DNA of 64,000 bases, taken from the NCBI GenBank assembly GCA_029228645.1, contig JAPTHR010000006.1, positions 1 through 64,000 on the forward strand, given 5' to 3'. Below are positions 1-7,468 of this stretch, one piece after another. A program made the position numbers and the translations under genes. Each line of letters opens with the position of its first letter. The stretch's first letter is position 1. Under the pieces are notes generated by a model. That model was given only the letters and a program-made list of their open reading frames with translations. It was not told the origin of the DNA and ran no database searches. Source of the DNA: Gammaproteobacteria bacterium Milos-ODIII6 (GTDB taxonomy: Bacteria; Pseudomonadota; Gammaproteobacteria; Chromatiales; Chromatiaceae).

Positions 1-363
1 GACCGGCATCTCACGCACCAGCGTCATTGCGGCCTGCTCGAACAGCAGCGTGAACGCGCTGCCCTTGCGCGCCCAAGGGACTTCCACCAACTTCACGCCA
101 TGCTCCGGGCACTTCACGCGAGGCACCGAGGCATGCACATAGCAATGGTGCTGGAAGAAGTTCAGATGACGCCACGTCTTCTCCTGGAAATCATGGGCGG
201 CGCAGGCCTTGCCACATTCAGGGCACGCGTACTTCGAGCCTCGTTCCGCCTTCACTTCAAGATGCAGCTCATGCGGATTCTTGTCCGTTTCGAGCCGCTG
301 ATCAACCAACTGCCAGGGCGCCTGTATGCCCAAGCCCAGTAGCAGAATCTCTTTGCTGTCCAT
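1..363 (-). CDS. ISL3-family transposase, N-terminal part (partial at window edge)
   Basis: This is the first 121 codons of a transposase read leftwards from an ATG at 361-363; the DDE catalytic region lies beyond base 1. The visible part starts MDSKEILLLGLGIQAPW. It carries a zinc-finger-like segment (CPECGKAC near residues 47-55, then a second Cys in KCPEHG), as in the N-terminal zinc-binding domain of ISL3 transposases, which binds the terminal repeats. It reads open to the edge, so an intact copy is possible. Confidence 0.75.
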   Translation of the reverse strand, partial: MDSKEILLLGLGIQAPWQLVDQRLETDKNPHELHLEVKAERGSKYACPECGKACAAHDFQEKTWRHLNFFQHHCYVHASVPRVKCPEHGVKLVEVPWARKGSAFTLLFEQAAMTLVREMPV

Positions 364-441
364 CCCGGTTCCTCGCACTCAAATTCCCGGATACACTGGC
401 ATGGGTTTCAGGGTGAATTCCACTCGAAATAGCGAAGAGCC
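1..441 (-). mobile_element. ISL3-family insertion sequence, right part only
   Basis: The element runs off the left edge of the window. Its visible terminus is the inverted-repeat-like end at about 420-441, which read on the minus strand begins GGCTCTTCGCTATTTCGAG, the GGCTCTTC-type end of ISL3 elements. The transposase start lies just inside this end. The next 8 bases (442-449, tcaaaaag) would be one copy of the expected 8-bp target duplication; the partner copy is outside the window. The element sits inside a type I restriction specificity gene, whose 3' part follows at once. Confidence 0.75.
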
Positions 442-899
442 TCAAAAAGTCGCCGCTGCTGGGCGATGAGATCAAGGCAACGAAACTCTATCGGGCGCAC
501 GACGGGCAGTTTATCTACAGCCGACTGAAGGCATTCGAGGGAGCGTTCGGGGCTGTGTCGCCGGAGTATTCTGGCTGTCACGTCTCAAATGAGTTTCCAA
601 CATTTCAACTTGATGACAGCAGAGTCACATTGTCCTTTCTGGTGGCTTACACGCTATCACCACAGATATGGAAATCGTTCGCTGTTAACAGCAAGGGAGT
701 GGGCGCGAGACGAGAGCGTCTGAAACCTGAGAATTTCTTGGCGGAAGAAATTTGGCTCCCCCCAATGGACTGGCAACACAAAATCAAATCAACCGCAGAA
801 AAGCTGGCGGCCTCCAAGGCGGATCGGGAATCGGTCGATCTGGAACTCGAAGCCCTGCTGCCCGCGATCCTCGACCGGGCTTTCAAGGGCGAACTCTAG
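442..899 (+). pseudogene. hsdS: Type I restriction-modification specificity subunit (HsdS), 3' remnant cut by an IS
   Basis: An open frame enters directly from the IS end (in frame from about 441) and runs to a TAG at 897-899, giving about 151 residues without a proper start. It resembles the C-terminal half of HsdS: a segment with AHDGQFIYSRLKAFEGAFG and VSPEYSGCHVSNEFPTF, then a helical tail ending LLPAILDRAFKGEL, the usual end of these proteins. HsdS sets the DNA target of the HsdM/HsdR complex. The 5' part and any hsdM/hsdR lie outside the window. Twelve bases separate it from the next gene, suggesting they once shared a transcript. A start at 555 (GTG) is possible but would leave only 114 residues and no target-recognition domain pair. 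Confidence 0.75.
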
Positions 900-911
900 G
901 AATCCCAAGAA

Positions 912-2780
912 ATGGATATCTCTCCAGACAAGCAGAACATCGACGCGGTTTTCTCCAACACCGTTTACTACATCGATTTCTACCAACGCGACTACAAGTG
1001 GACCGCCGAGCCGGTACAGCGGCTGCTGGACGACATCTACTACCAGTTTGGTGAGGTGTATGAAAAGCACGCGGATGTAGATCCAGGTAAGGAGGCGGTT
1101 ACGGCTCATTACCCCTGGTACTACCTCAATACCTATGTAACCAATGTCATCGATGGTCGGGTCTATGTGGTCGATGGGCAGCAACGCCTGACCACGCTCA
1201 CGCTGATCCTGATGAAGCTGCACCATATGGCAAGCGGTCAGAACTCGAAAACGGCCAAGTGGCTGGAACAAAAGATTGCCGGCTACAGCGGCATGGACCG
1301 TGAATTCTGGATGAACCATGTGCGTTATGGCGATGTGCTCAACGCGCTGTTCGAGGGCAATGTCGAGCCCAAGGCCATCGACACCGCGGCAGGCATCACT
1401 GCCGTCAATCTGGTCAGCAACTTTCAGTTGATCGATCAATGGCTGGAAGAGCGCCTCGACAGCCAGCACAAGCTGGAAACCTTCGTCTTCTATTTCCTCT
1501 CCCGCCTGGTGTTGATCAACCTCGCGGTGGAACAGACCGACGTGCCCATGGTATTCGAGGTGATCAACGACCGGGGTGTACGCCTCAACCCCTATGAAAT
1601 CCTCAAGGGCAAGCTGCTGGGACAGATCGACAAGATTGAACTCGATCAGAGCGACTTCAACGGACTGTGGGAGCGGCAGACGAGCAAGGTCAACGCCTAT
1701 CGGGACAACGAAATCGATGCCTTCTTCCGCGCCTGGCTGAAGGCCAAGTTTGCGGGTACTCGCAAAGACGGGCAGCGGTTCGATGGGGATTATCACCGCG
1801 AGATTTTCAAGCGCGACATGAACCAGCTGCTTCAGTTGGAACACAACCCGGTCGCCGTGAAGCCTTTCCTGAAAGAAACCTTCCGCTATTACACCGATCT
1901 GTATGCGCGTATCTGGCTGGGCACGAAAGTACTCAACTCAGACCATCCCTGGGTCTTCTACAACAGCCTGAACGAGCTGGACACGCAGTTCATGCTGATC
2001 ATGGCGGCCTGTGGCTTGGATGACCCGGAGGAAGATCAGAAGATCGCGCTGGTCTCACGTCAGCTCGACCGTTTTTTTACCCTGCTGCAACTGCAAAACA
2101 GCTATGACAGCAACCAGGTGATTACCGAGCTGTTTCTGGTGGCAAAGGCGATCCGTGAAAAGTCGGTGGACGAGATTGCGGCAGTATTCGACCTGCACTT
2201 GCAAAAGATTCTGGAGCAACGACGTTCCGGCACCGTGAGCGAGAGCTTCCAATGGGGCTACTTCCGCAATGCCTCGATTGTCTCGCTCAACAAACGCTTT
2301 ATCCGCTACTACTTTGCCCGCATTGATCAGTTCATCGCCGACGGGATGAAGGTCAGCCCCAAGCATCCGATACAGGACCTGGTAAGCAAGCGTGGTGCGA
2401 AAAGCGGTTTCCACGTTGAGCACATTCTGTCGCACAACCCCGAGAACCGGGCGCTGTTCGACAACGACGAGGAACGGTTCGACTCGGAACGGAATCGGTT
2501 GGGAGGAGTATTGCTGCTCAAGGGAAAGGACAATATTTCCAGCTCAAATGAGGTCTACGAAGACAAGCTCAAAACCTATGCCAATACCCTCTACTGGAAT
2601 GAAACCCTGCGGGCAGACACTTACAAGTCCAAGCTCGATTTCAGTGCCTTCCAAAATCAGCACGAACTGGATTTTCATGCCCTTGAGAGTTTCGGTTCAA
2701 AAGAGCTGGAGTATCGACACCGATTGCTTTTCGACCTGTCCGGCCTGATCTGGAATACGCCCGAAGACTCGACGGAATAA
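912..2780 (+). CDS. DUF262/DUF1524 protein, GmrSD-like nuclease family
   Basis: This 622-residue protein has both hallmarks of the GmrS/GmrD class. The N-terminal DUF262 (ParB/Srx-like fold) carries YQRDYKW at residues 24-30 and DGQQRLTT at 88-95, followed by the FEVINDRGVRLNPYEILK helix. The C-terminal DUF1524 HNH-type motif HVEHIL lies near residue 500, with the downstream NRLGGVLLLKGKDN segment. In characterised members the DUF262 domain binds and hydrolyses nucleotide and the HNH domain cuts DNA, often modified phage DNA. Its place right after the hsdS remnant and 4 bases before the next gene points to a restriction/defence operon. The substrate cannot be read from sequence. The ATG at 912 fits the family start. 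Confidence 0.85.
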   Translation: MDISPDKQNIDAVFSNTVYYIDFYQRDYKWTAEPVQRLLDDIYYQFGEVYEKHADVDPGKEAVTAHYPWYYLNTYVTNVIDGRVYVVDGQQRLTTLTLILMKLHHMASGQNSKTAKWLEQKIAGYSGMDREFWMNHVRYGDVLNALFEGNVEPKAIDTAAGITAVNLVSNFQLIDQWLEERLDSQHKLETFVFYFLSRLVLINLAVEQTDVPMVFEVINDRGVRLNPYEILKGKLLGQIDKIELDQSDFNGLWERQTSKVNAYRDNEIDAFFRAWLKAKFAGTRKDGQRFDGDYHREIFKRDMNQLLQLEHNPVAVKPFLKETFRYYTDLYARIWLGTKVLNSDHPWVFYNSLNELDTQFMLIMAACGLDDPEEDQKIALVSRQLDRFFTLLQLQNSYDSNQVITELFLVAKAIREKSVDEIAAVFDLHLQKILEQRRSGTVSESFQWGYFRNASIVSLNKRFIRYYFARIDQFIADGMKVSPKHPIQDLVSKRGAKSGFHVEHILSHNPENRALFDNDEERFDSERNRLGGVLLLKGKDNISSSNEVYEDKLKTYANTLYWNETLRADTYKSKLDFSAFQNQHELDFHALESFGSKELEYRHRLLFDLSGLIWNTPEDSTE

Positions 2781-2784
2781 GCCG

Positions 2785-4044
2785 ATGCGCCATGGGGAGC
2801 TGTTCTGTCATCTTTCTTCGGCCGATATTTCGGATCTGATCCAAGCCACCAAAGGGTCTGTCTGTTATGCCGGTCCGGGCATTCAAAGGGAGCCGGCAAA
2901 GGCCATTGAAGAGGTCGCCTGCCGGATCGGCCCTGAACTTATCACCGTCAGTCTGGACTTCGATGAACGCGTCATGCGTATGGGTTACGGTGACATCGCA
3001 GCAGTTCAGACGTTGCGAGAGGCCGGAATCGTCATCAACAGCTCGCCCGGTCTGCGTAGTGCGCTGATTATCGTGGATGGCGAGGGTTATACGTTTACGC
3101 CGACGCCGCTCTATCTCGAGGCTGAAACGACAGATAGGTTGGCGCGCAACGCATTGCGCCTCTCCCCGGATCAGGTGGCCGAGGCGCTGGCCCGGTTGTC
3201 GCCGGCAGCCAAGGCTATTGCCATTGCCCGCACCACCGATCCAGCAGAGAAGGCGCATATCGCCAATCTGCCTATAGAGGTGGGAGGTTTCCAGGTTGAC
3301 GAAACACAGTTCAGGCGGGTGGATGAAAACCTGAAAGAAGCCCCGCCGGTCAGATTCGACCTGGCCCGACAGGTGCGCGTATTTGAGCCGTATCTGCAAT
3401 ATGTGGAACTGAGCCTGACCGGAGCCGCGATTCAGCGGTATCGGTTGGCTATACCGGCCAGTATTCAGAAGCTTGGCCGCAGCAAAGATCTGGAAGGGCG
3501 TCTGCGCACTACCTTCAGCCTGATCGCGAAGGGCGAGAAGCTCTCGTCAAAGCCGTTGCAACATGCCCTTGATGAGATCCGCAAGAATTTCACACCGTCG
3601 CTGGGCAAGGATCATGGGCGGGTGGTGTTGAAATCGGCCAAGCCGATCCTAGCCGAGCGGCTTGAGGCGTTTCGCAAGAAGCTCCAAGAACATCAACAGC
3701 AGGTCGGCGCAGAACTCCAGAAGCATCTGGACGAGTCCAGGCAGACCATGGTCGATTACTACCTGCCTCGGGTGATGGAAACCCCGCCGGATGCTTTGCT
3801 GGGGCAATCACTAGCTGGTAAGGCCACTGAAAACGGGGCACGCCAATGGCTGAATGCGGAGTTGGAACGGGTTTTTCCCAGTGCCGACTCCCTGATTCAG
3901 GTCATGTGCCTGGAGGAGCGATACAAGGATGTGACCTTTGAGACCCTGAATCGCGAGGATTTCCTGCAATCGGTCAAAGAGGCATTCCCCAGCGTCGATT
4001 GGGATAGGGCATATGAAGAATTCCGGGCGGCCGGCGAAGGATAA
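2785..4044 (+). CDS. Unrecognised restriction-associated protein, possible degenerate PLD-like N-terminus
   Basis: A 419-residue protein that I cannot assign to a named family. Residues about 20-115 look like one half of a phospholipase D fold: alternating strands, an EAGIVINSSPG loop, then LRSALIIVDGEGYTF. That spot corresponds to the HxK...D strand of PLD nucleases, but the catalytic His and Lys are missing. The rest is largely helical, with a coiled-coil-like stretch around residues 290-325 rich in Glu, Gln and Lys. No signal peptide or membrane segment is visible. It starts 4 bases after the DUF262 gene, so the two are almost certainly co-transcribed and may act together. Such a domain could sense or bind nucleic acid rather than cut it; this is inference. 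Confidence 0.6.
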   Translation: MRHGELFCHLSSADISDLIQATKGSVCYAGPGIQREPAKAIEEVACRIGPELITVSLDFDERVMRMGYGDIAAVQTLREAGIVINSSPGLRSALIIVDGEGYTFTPTPLYLEAETTDRLARNALRLSPDQVAEALARLSPAAKAIAIARTTDPAEKAHIANLPIEVGGFQVDETQFRRVDENLKEAPPVRFDLARQVRVFEPYLQYVELSLTGAAIQRYRLAIPASIQKLGRSKDLEGRLRTTFSLIAKGEKLSSKPLQHALDEIRKNFTPSLGKDHGRVVLKSAKPILAERLEAFRKKLQEHQQQVGAELQKHLDESRQTMVDYYLPRVMETPPDALLGQSLAGKATENGARQWLNAELERVFPSADSLIQVMCLEERYKDVTFETLNREDFLQSVKEAFPSVDWDRAYEEFRAAGEG

Positions 4045-4109
4045 TAATGGGGGTTCCAAGAAGGACTGATAATATCAACAGCGGAGCGAACTGTAGGTAG
4101 CTATAGCTG

Positions 4110-4139
4110 TTGGGGGACGCAATCGATAATCACTATTCT
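4110..4139 (+). promoter_or_regulatory. Possible sigma-70 promoter for the ATPase/STAS cassette
   Basis: TTGGGG (4110-4115) and TATTCT (4134-4139) are separated by 18 bases, about 33 bases before the first start codon of the cassette, in the 127-base gap after the preceding gene. The match is fair only. The gap and composition change suggest that the cassette is a separate transcription unit. Confidence 0.35.
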
Positions 4140-4171
4140 GAGCGGATGAGAGATTTGGATAATTCAAGGAT

Positions 4172-5215
4172 ATGAAAAAGTTAACAGGGAAACAAAAACA
4201 GCGACTCGTTCGTATGTTGTTTATCCGTGCTAGGCGAGAGGCGCGAAGGAAACAGATAAAGAAGGATAATGCGTCTCTACTGAATACGCCTGAGCTATTA
4301 AGAATAAGAGCGCCGGAGGTGTTTAGTTTACTGGATCGTGATCAGCGATCAGATGTTGTTCGGTTTATAAATAAGTTAAAGGAAGCGCATGGGAATAGAT
4401 CGAATATGTTGATCGATTTTTCCTCGACACGGAAAATGATTGCTGATGGAACGTTGCTTTTTCGTGCGGAGCTTTGTCGCTTGGTAAAAAACAAGATCCC
4501 GAGCCAGAAGATTCAATGCAAGTTGCCGCATAACGAGCGGATCAAACAGGTGCTAAAGCAAACTGATATCCTTTCTCTAGTCGATTATCGGGGCAACATC
4601 TCACCTAATCTGCCAGACGTTGTTCATTGGCGTACTGCTAATGGTTCCAACACAGATGGCTCCAAATATGAGCCTGTGCTGGGTAATTATGAGGGTTATG
4701 TGGCTGAAGCGATGTTAACGGGCCTATATGTAGGTCTGAGTGAGGCTATGACGAATACCTCTCAACATGCGTACATTGAGCCGAGAGGAGATTCACTGAA
4801 ACTAAGGGGTCCGGATGAGGGCTGGTGGATGTTTTCTCAGAGCAAAGGTGGCTACTTGTACATTGTATTTTGCGATCTCGGTATTGGAATTTCGCGTTCC
4901 CTTCCCAAGGTAAAGCCGAGTCTTGTCGCTCGAATTCTGAAACTAAGAAGTGAAATTAAGGACTGTGAGTACATTAAGGTGGCAATTGAAGACAGTTTGA
5001 CTAGAACGAAGCTAACGCACCGTGGAAAAGGGCTGGGTCAAATTGCACGCACGCTGAGTGGTGTTTCTGACGCAAAACTGATTATTCACAGCAACAAGGG
5101 ATGCTATTCTTACCGCCAAGGTAGTGAACCTAGGGTTTGGGATTTTAAGGATTCGATTATGGGCACGATGATTTCATGGTCATTACCCTTAGAGGCACCT
5201 GAGACTACATCATGA
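4172..5215 (+). CDS. GHKL-type ATPase (HATPase domain), first gene of a three-gene cassette
   Basis: A 347-residue protein with a C-terminal GHKL ATP-binding domain. The N-box is SEAMTNTSQHA with Glu191, Asn195 and His199; the G1 box DLGIGI has Asp235; the G2 box GKGLG spans 285-289; it ends in a typical TMISWSLPL strand. There is no dimerisation/phosphoacceptor (HisKA) domain. The first ~130 residues are strongly basic at the start (RARREARRKQIKK) and unassigned. ATPases of this fold without HisKA include anti-sigma kinases such as SpoIIAB/RsbW and Hsp90/MutL-like switches. Its stop overlaps the start of a STAS-like gene by 4 bases (ATGA), mirroring kinase/anti-anti-sigma pairs. The DNA is visibly more AT-rich than the core genes, consistent with transfer. 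Confidence 0.75.
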   Translation: MKKLTGKQKQRLVRMLFIRARREARRKQIKKDNASLLNTPELLRIRAPEVFSLLDRDQRSDVVRFINKLKEAHGNRSNMLIDFSSTRKMIADGTLLFRAELCRLVKNKIPSQKIQCKLPHNERIKQVLKQTDILSLVDYRGNISPNLPDVVHWRTANGSNTDGSKYEPVLGNYEGYVAEAMLTGLYVGLSEAMTNTSQHAYIEPRGDSLKLRGPDEGWWMFSQSKGGYLYIVFCDLGIGISRSLPKVKPSLVARILKLRSEIKDCEYIKVAIEDSLTRTKLTHRGKGLGQIARTLSGVSDAKLIIHSNKGCYSYRQGSEPRVWDFKDSIMGTMISWSLPLEAPETTS

Positions 5216-5523
5216 AGACCGTTGAGATAGCCAAAGACTTCACTCGATACCCGGCCGGCAGATACCGCGTAGATGGCCCCTATAGCGGTGAAGTATTTAG
5301 GGATAAGTACCTGGAACCGTCTCTGGCTGCCGGTGAGTCGGTGAGGGTAATTTTGGACGGGGCCAGAGGATATGGCTCATCCTTTTTGGAAGAGGCTTTT
5401 GGTGGGCTTGTCCGGAAGGGGTTCACTGCCAAGGAGGTCCTGTCCAAGATTGAGATTGTCTCGGTGGATCCCAGTCTTAAGCAAGAGATCGAAGACTACA
5501 TTAAGTCCAGTGCAGAGGAGTAG
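5212..5523 (+). CDS. STAS-like DUF4325 protein, partner of the upstream ATPase
   Basis: A 103-residue alpha/beta protein matching the DUF4325 pattern: RYRVDGPYSGEVFRDKYL, a strand VRVILDG, then a helix-start GYGSSFLEEAFGGLVRKG. The GSSFLEEA segment occupies the place where STAS anti-anti-sigma factors carry the phosphorylatable Ser; two serines are present here, though which (if any) is modified is unknown. Translationally coupled (ATGA overlap) to the GHKL ATPase. By family analogy the ATPase could bind or phosphorylate this protein; that is inference. Confidence 0.75.
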   Translation: MKTVEIAKDFTRYPAGRYRVDGPYSGEVFRDKYLEPSLAAGESVRVILDGARGYGSSFLEEAFGGLVRKGFTAKEVLSKIEIVSVDPSLKQEIEDYIKSSAEE

Positions 5524-5525
5524 AG

Positions 5526-6014
5526 TTGCAAGAAGCAAGTACCTATGACTGGACGGATTCGGTCACTTGGCTGCTCGTGGTGGCGGGCTGGGCCATTTTA
5601 AATTTTCAGCATCGTTCAATTGAGACTCGAAAAGAGCGCAGAGAGGCGTTAGATCAAATTGTCAGTGACTTACGATCACTTGAAGAACGCGCGATAGCGT
5701 TCCATACAGCTGAAACATACGATCATCATTTGATCCGCGGTATCCGCAGGGATGTTGATCGTATTTGGCCACGGGTCAGTTTGCTGCGCCTCCTGGAAAG
5801 CAAAGAGGCTGTATTGATAACAGACATTCGGCGGGCTATTACCTTAAGCAACGCTGATCCAACTGACTTCGTCCAAAGAGATCCCGGTGATCAGTTTGTG
5901 GACGCGATTTCAGACAGTTTAGATACTCTGATATCCGAGTTGGACGCCAACTACGTCAGTAAGTACCACGCCGATATCAAGAGCAATTTGAAGCGTTTTT
6001 TCAGATGTGTGTGA
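5526..6014 (+). CDS. Single-pass membrane protein of unknown function, third gene of the cassette
   Basis: A 162-residue protein with one hydrophobic segment near the N-terminus (about residues 12-27, WLLVVAGWAILNF), followed by a charged helical region (HRSIETRKERREALDQ onwards) with coiled-coil character and a mostly alpha C-terminal part. By the positive-inside rule the C-terminal part is probably cytoplasmic. The start is TTG two bases after the preceding stop, with a purine-rich site (GAGGAGTAGAG) overlapping the end of the upstream gene, so it is likely coupled. I do not recognise a family. A membrane-anchored third partner would fit an effector or scaffold for the ATPase/STAS pair; this is inference. 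Confidence 0.6.
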   Translation: MQEASTYDWTDSVTWLLVVAGWAILNFQHRSIETRKERREALDQIVSDLRSLEERAIAFHTAETYDHHLIRGIRRDVDRIWPRVSLLRLLESKEAVLITDIRRAITLSNADPTDFVQRDPGDQFVDAISDSLDTLISELDANYVSKYHADIKSNLKRFFRCV

Positions 6015-6044
6015 ATTAGTGGTGGAATGCCTCTGTGCCCTCGG

Positions 6045-7265
6045 TCAGGCACTTCGATCTATAGGGTTAACCTCTGCTCCTGCTTTGAGCTTGTTGAGGT
6101 AGTCCGCCCAGTCCTGCATCATCTTTTTCCTGTCCGGTAAATGGGCAGTCCGGTTGTAGGCTCGCCCGTTTGGATCGCGCACGGCATGAGCGAGCTGGTG
6201 TTCAATGAAGTCGGGCCGGAATCCCAGCACCTCGTCCAGGATGGTTCGCGCCATCGCGCGGAATCCATGCCCGCTCATTTCTTCCTTGTCGATCCCCATG
6301 CTGCGCATCGCCGCGAGGATGGCATTGTCGCTCATGGGTCGATTGCCGCGCGGGTTGCGGGCGCTGGGGAAGACGTACCGACCTTTGCCGGTCAGCGGTT
6401 TTAGTTCCTCCAGAATCTCGACGGCTTGGCGGGCGAGGGGGACGATATGCTGCGTCTGGGTTTTCGTAACCAGGTAGCGCCACTCGGCATGCTCTAGGTC
6501 GACATCTTCCCACTGGGCGTGACGCAGCTCGCCGGGCCGAACGAACACGAGCGGCGCGAGGCGTAGCGCGCATCGTACCGGCAGGGTGCCTTCATACGAG
6601 TCAAATAGCCTTAGCAGTTTGCCGACCTTTTTCGGATCCGTAATCGCTGCCAGGTGTTTTTTGTTCCGAAACGGGGGCAACGCGCCTTTCAGGTCGGCCG
6701 AAATGTCCCGCTCTGCGCGGCCGGTGGCCACCGCGTAACGGAAGATCTGGCCGCAGTTTGCCAGGGTGCGGTGTGCGGTCTCCAGTGCGCCGCGTTCCTC
6801 GATGCGACGGACGGTCTGAAGCAGTTCCGGGGGGCTGATTTTCGTTATGGGCTTCTTGCCCAGCCAGGGAAATACGTCGCGTTGCAGGCTGCTTAGGATC
6901 CGATCAGCGTGTTTTTTCGACCAACTGGGGCGGTACTTTGCGAACCACTCGCGGCCGATCGCCTCGAAGCTGTTCGTGGTCTGTTCCGCGCTGGTGGCCT
7001 TGTCTGCCTTCCGATGTTCACTGGGATCGATGCCATCAGCCAACAGCGCTCGGGCATCATCCCGGCGGGTACGGGCCTTTTTAAGGCCCACATCCGGGTA
7101 CACCCCCAAGGAAACCCGTTTTTCCTTGCCGTCGATCCGGTACTTCAGTCGCCACCACCTGCTGCCATTCGGCCTGACCTCAAGATACAGGCCGCCGCCG
7201 TCAAAAAGTTTGTAGGGCTTCTCACGGGGCTTGGCGTTCTTTACGGCAGTGTTGGTCAGGGGCAT
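6045..7265 (-). CDS. P4-type tyrosine recombinase / integrase of the island
   Basis: A 406-residue phage-P4-like integrase. It has an N-terminal DUF4102 arm-binding domain (LFDGGGLYLEVRPNGSRWWR), a central core-binding domain, and a C-terminal catalytic domain. Visible catalytic residues are Arg243 (RPGELR), His333-Arg336 (HGFRAMART), the HQLAH box, and the nucleophile Tyr370 (AYNRTAH), followed by the usual MMQDWADYL tail. It lies with its 5' end 167 bases from the 3' end of the tmRNA gene, the classic arrangement for integration into ssrA. It appears full-length and potentially active; the other island end is outside the window. Confidence 0.92.
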   Translation of the reverse strand: MPLTNTAVKNAKPREKPYKLFDGGGLYLEVRPNGSRWWRLKYRIDGKEKRVSLGVYPDVGLKKARTRRDDARALLADGIDPSEHRKADKATSAEQTTNSFEAIGREWFAKYRPSWSKKHADRILSSLQRDVFPWLGKKPITKISPPELLQTVRRIEERGALETAHRTLANCGQIFRYAVATGRAERDISADLKGALPPFRNKKHLAAITDPKKVGKLLRLFDSYEGTLPVRCALRLAPLVFVRPGELRHAQWEDVDLEHAEWRYLVTKTQTQHIVPLARQAVEILEELKPLTGKGRYVFPSARNPRGNRPMSDNAILAAMRSMGIDKEEMSGHGFRAMARTILDEVLGFRPDFIEHQLAHAVRDPNGRAYNRTAHLPDRKKMMQDWADYLNKLKAGAEVNPIDRSA

Positions 7266-7296
7266 TTGGGGGCAGCTCCCTCGTGCGGTATCGCTG

Positions 7297-7326
7297 TTGC
7301 CCCCAAGATTGCCCCCTGTTGCCCCC
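7297..7326. repeat. Three short direct repeats upstream of the integrase gene
   Basis: TTGCCCCC occurs at 7297-7304, 7309-7316 and 7319-7326, with an inverted TGGGGGCA copy next to the integrase start at about 7266-7274. Clustered direct repeats between an integrase gene and its attachment site are often arm-type sites for the integrase or its excisionase; here that is inference. The 13-mer gcccccaagattg at 7299-7311 recurs at 7806-7818, across the tmRNA 5' end. Confidence 0.4.
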
Positions 7327-7392
7327 GGATGTCAATGAGCGGCATTGGACGAGATAGGACAGAAAAATCATTTAACTAGCTGTTTTAAGGCA

Positions 7393-7420
7393 ATAAAAAA
7401 AGCCGTCCTAGGACGGCTTT
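7393..7420 (-). terminator. Intrinsic terminator downstream of tmRNA
   Basis: A perfect palindrome AAAGCCGTCC-TA-GGACGGCTTT (7398-7419) is followed, reading on the minus strand, by a run of T residues (complement of aaaaaaa at 7394-7400). It lies about 12 bases past the tmRNA CCA end, so it probably ends ssrA transcription even though it is on the island side of the junction. Confidence 0.8.
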
Positions 7421-7431
7421 GGAAGTCGTAT

Positions 7432-7468
7432 TGGTGGAGGCGGCGGGAGTTGAACCCGCGTCCGCGGA
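7432..7468. other. Probable island attachment site at the ssrA 3' end
   Basis: The T-arm/acceptor end of tmRNA adjoins the integrase region. P4-like integrases commonly use the 3' end of ssrA or tRNA genes, recreating an intact gene on one side. A second copy of this segment should mark the far end of the island; none is visible between base 1 and 7400, so it must lie left of the window. Confidence 0.5.

Noticed and set aside
789-1844. A 351-codon minus-strand frame across the DUF262 gene
   Set aside because: Shadow of the sense gene, which has strong family motifs and a proper start.
1-7431. Left attachment-site copy of the ssrA 3' end
   Set aside because: No second copy of the tggtggaggcggcgggag segment was seen inside the window; it must lie further left.
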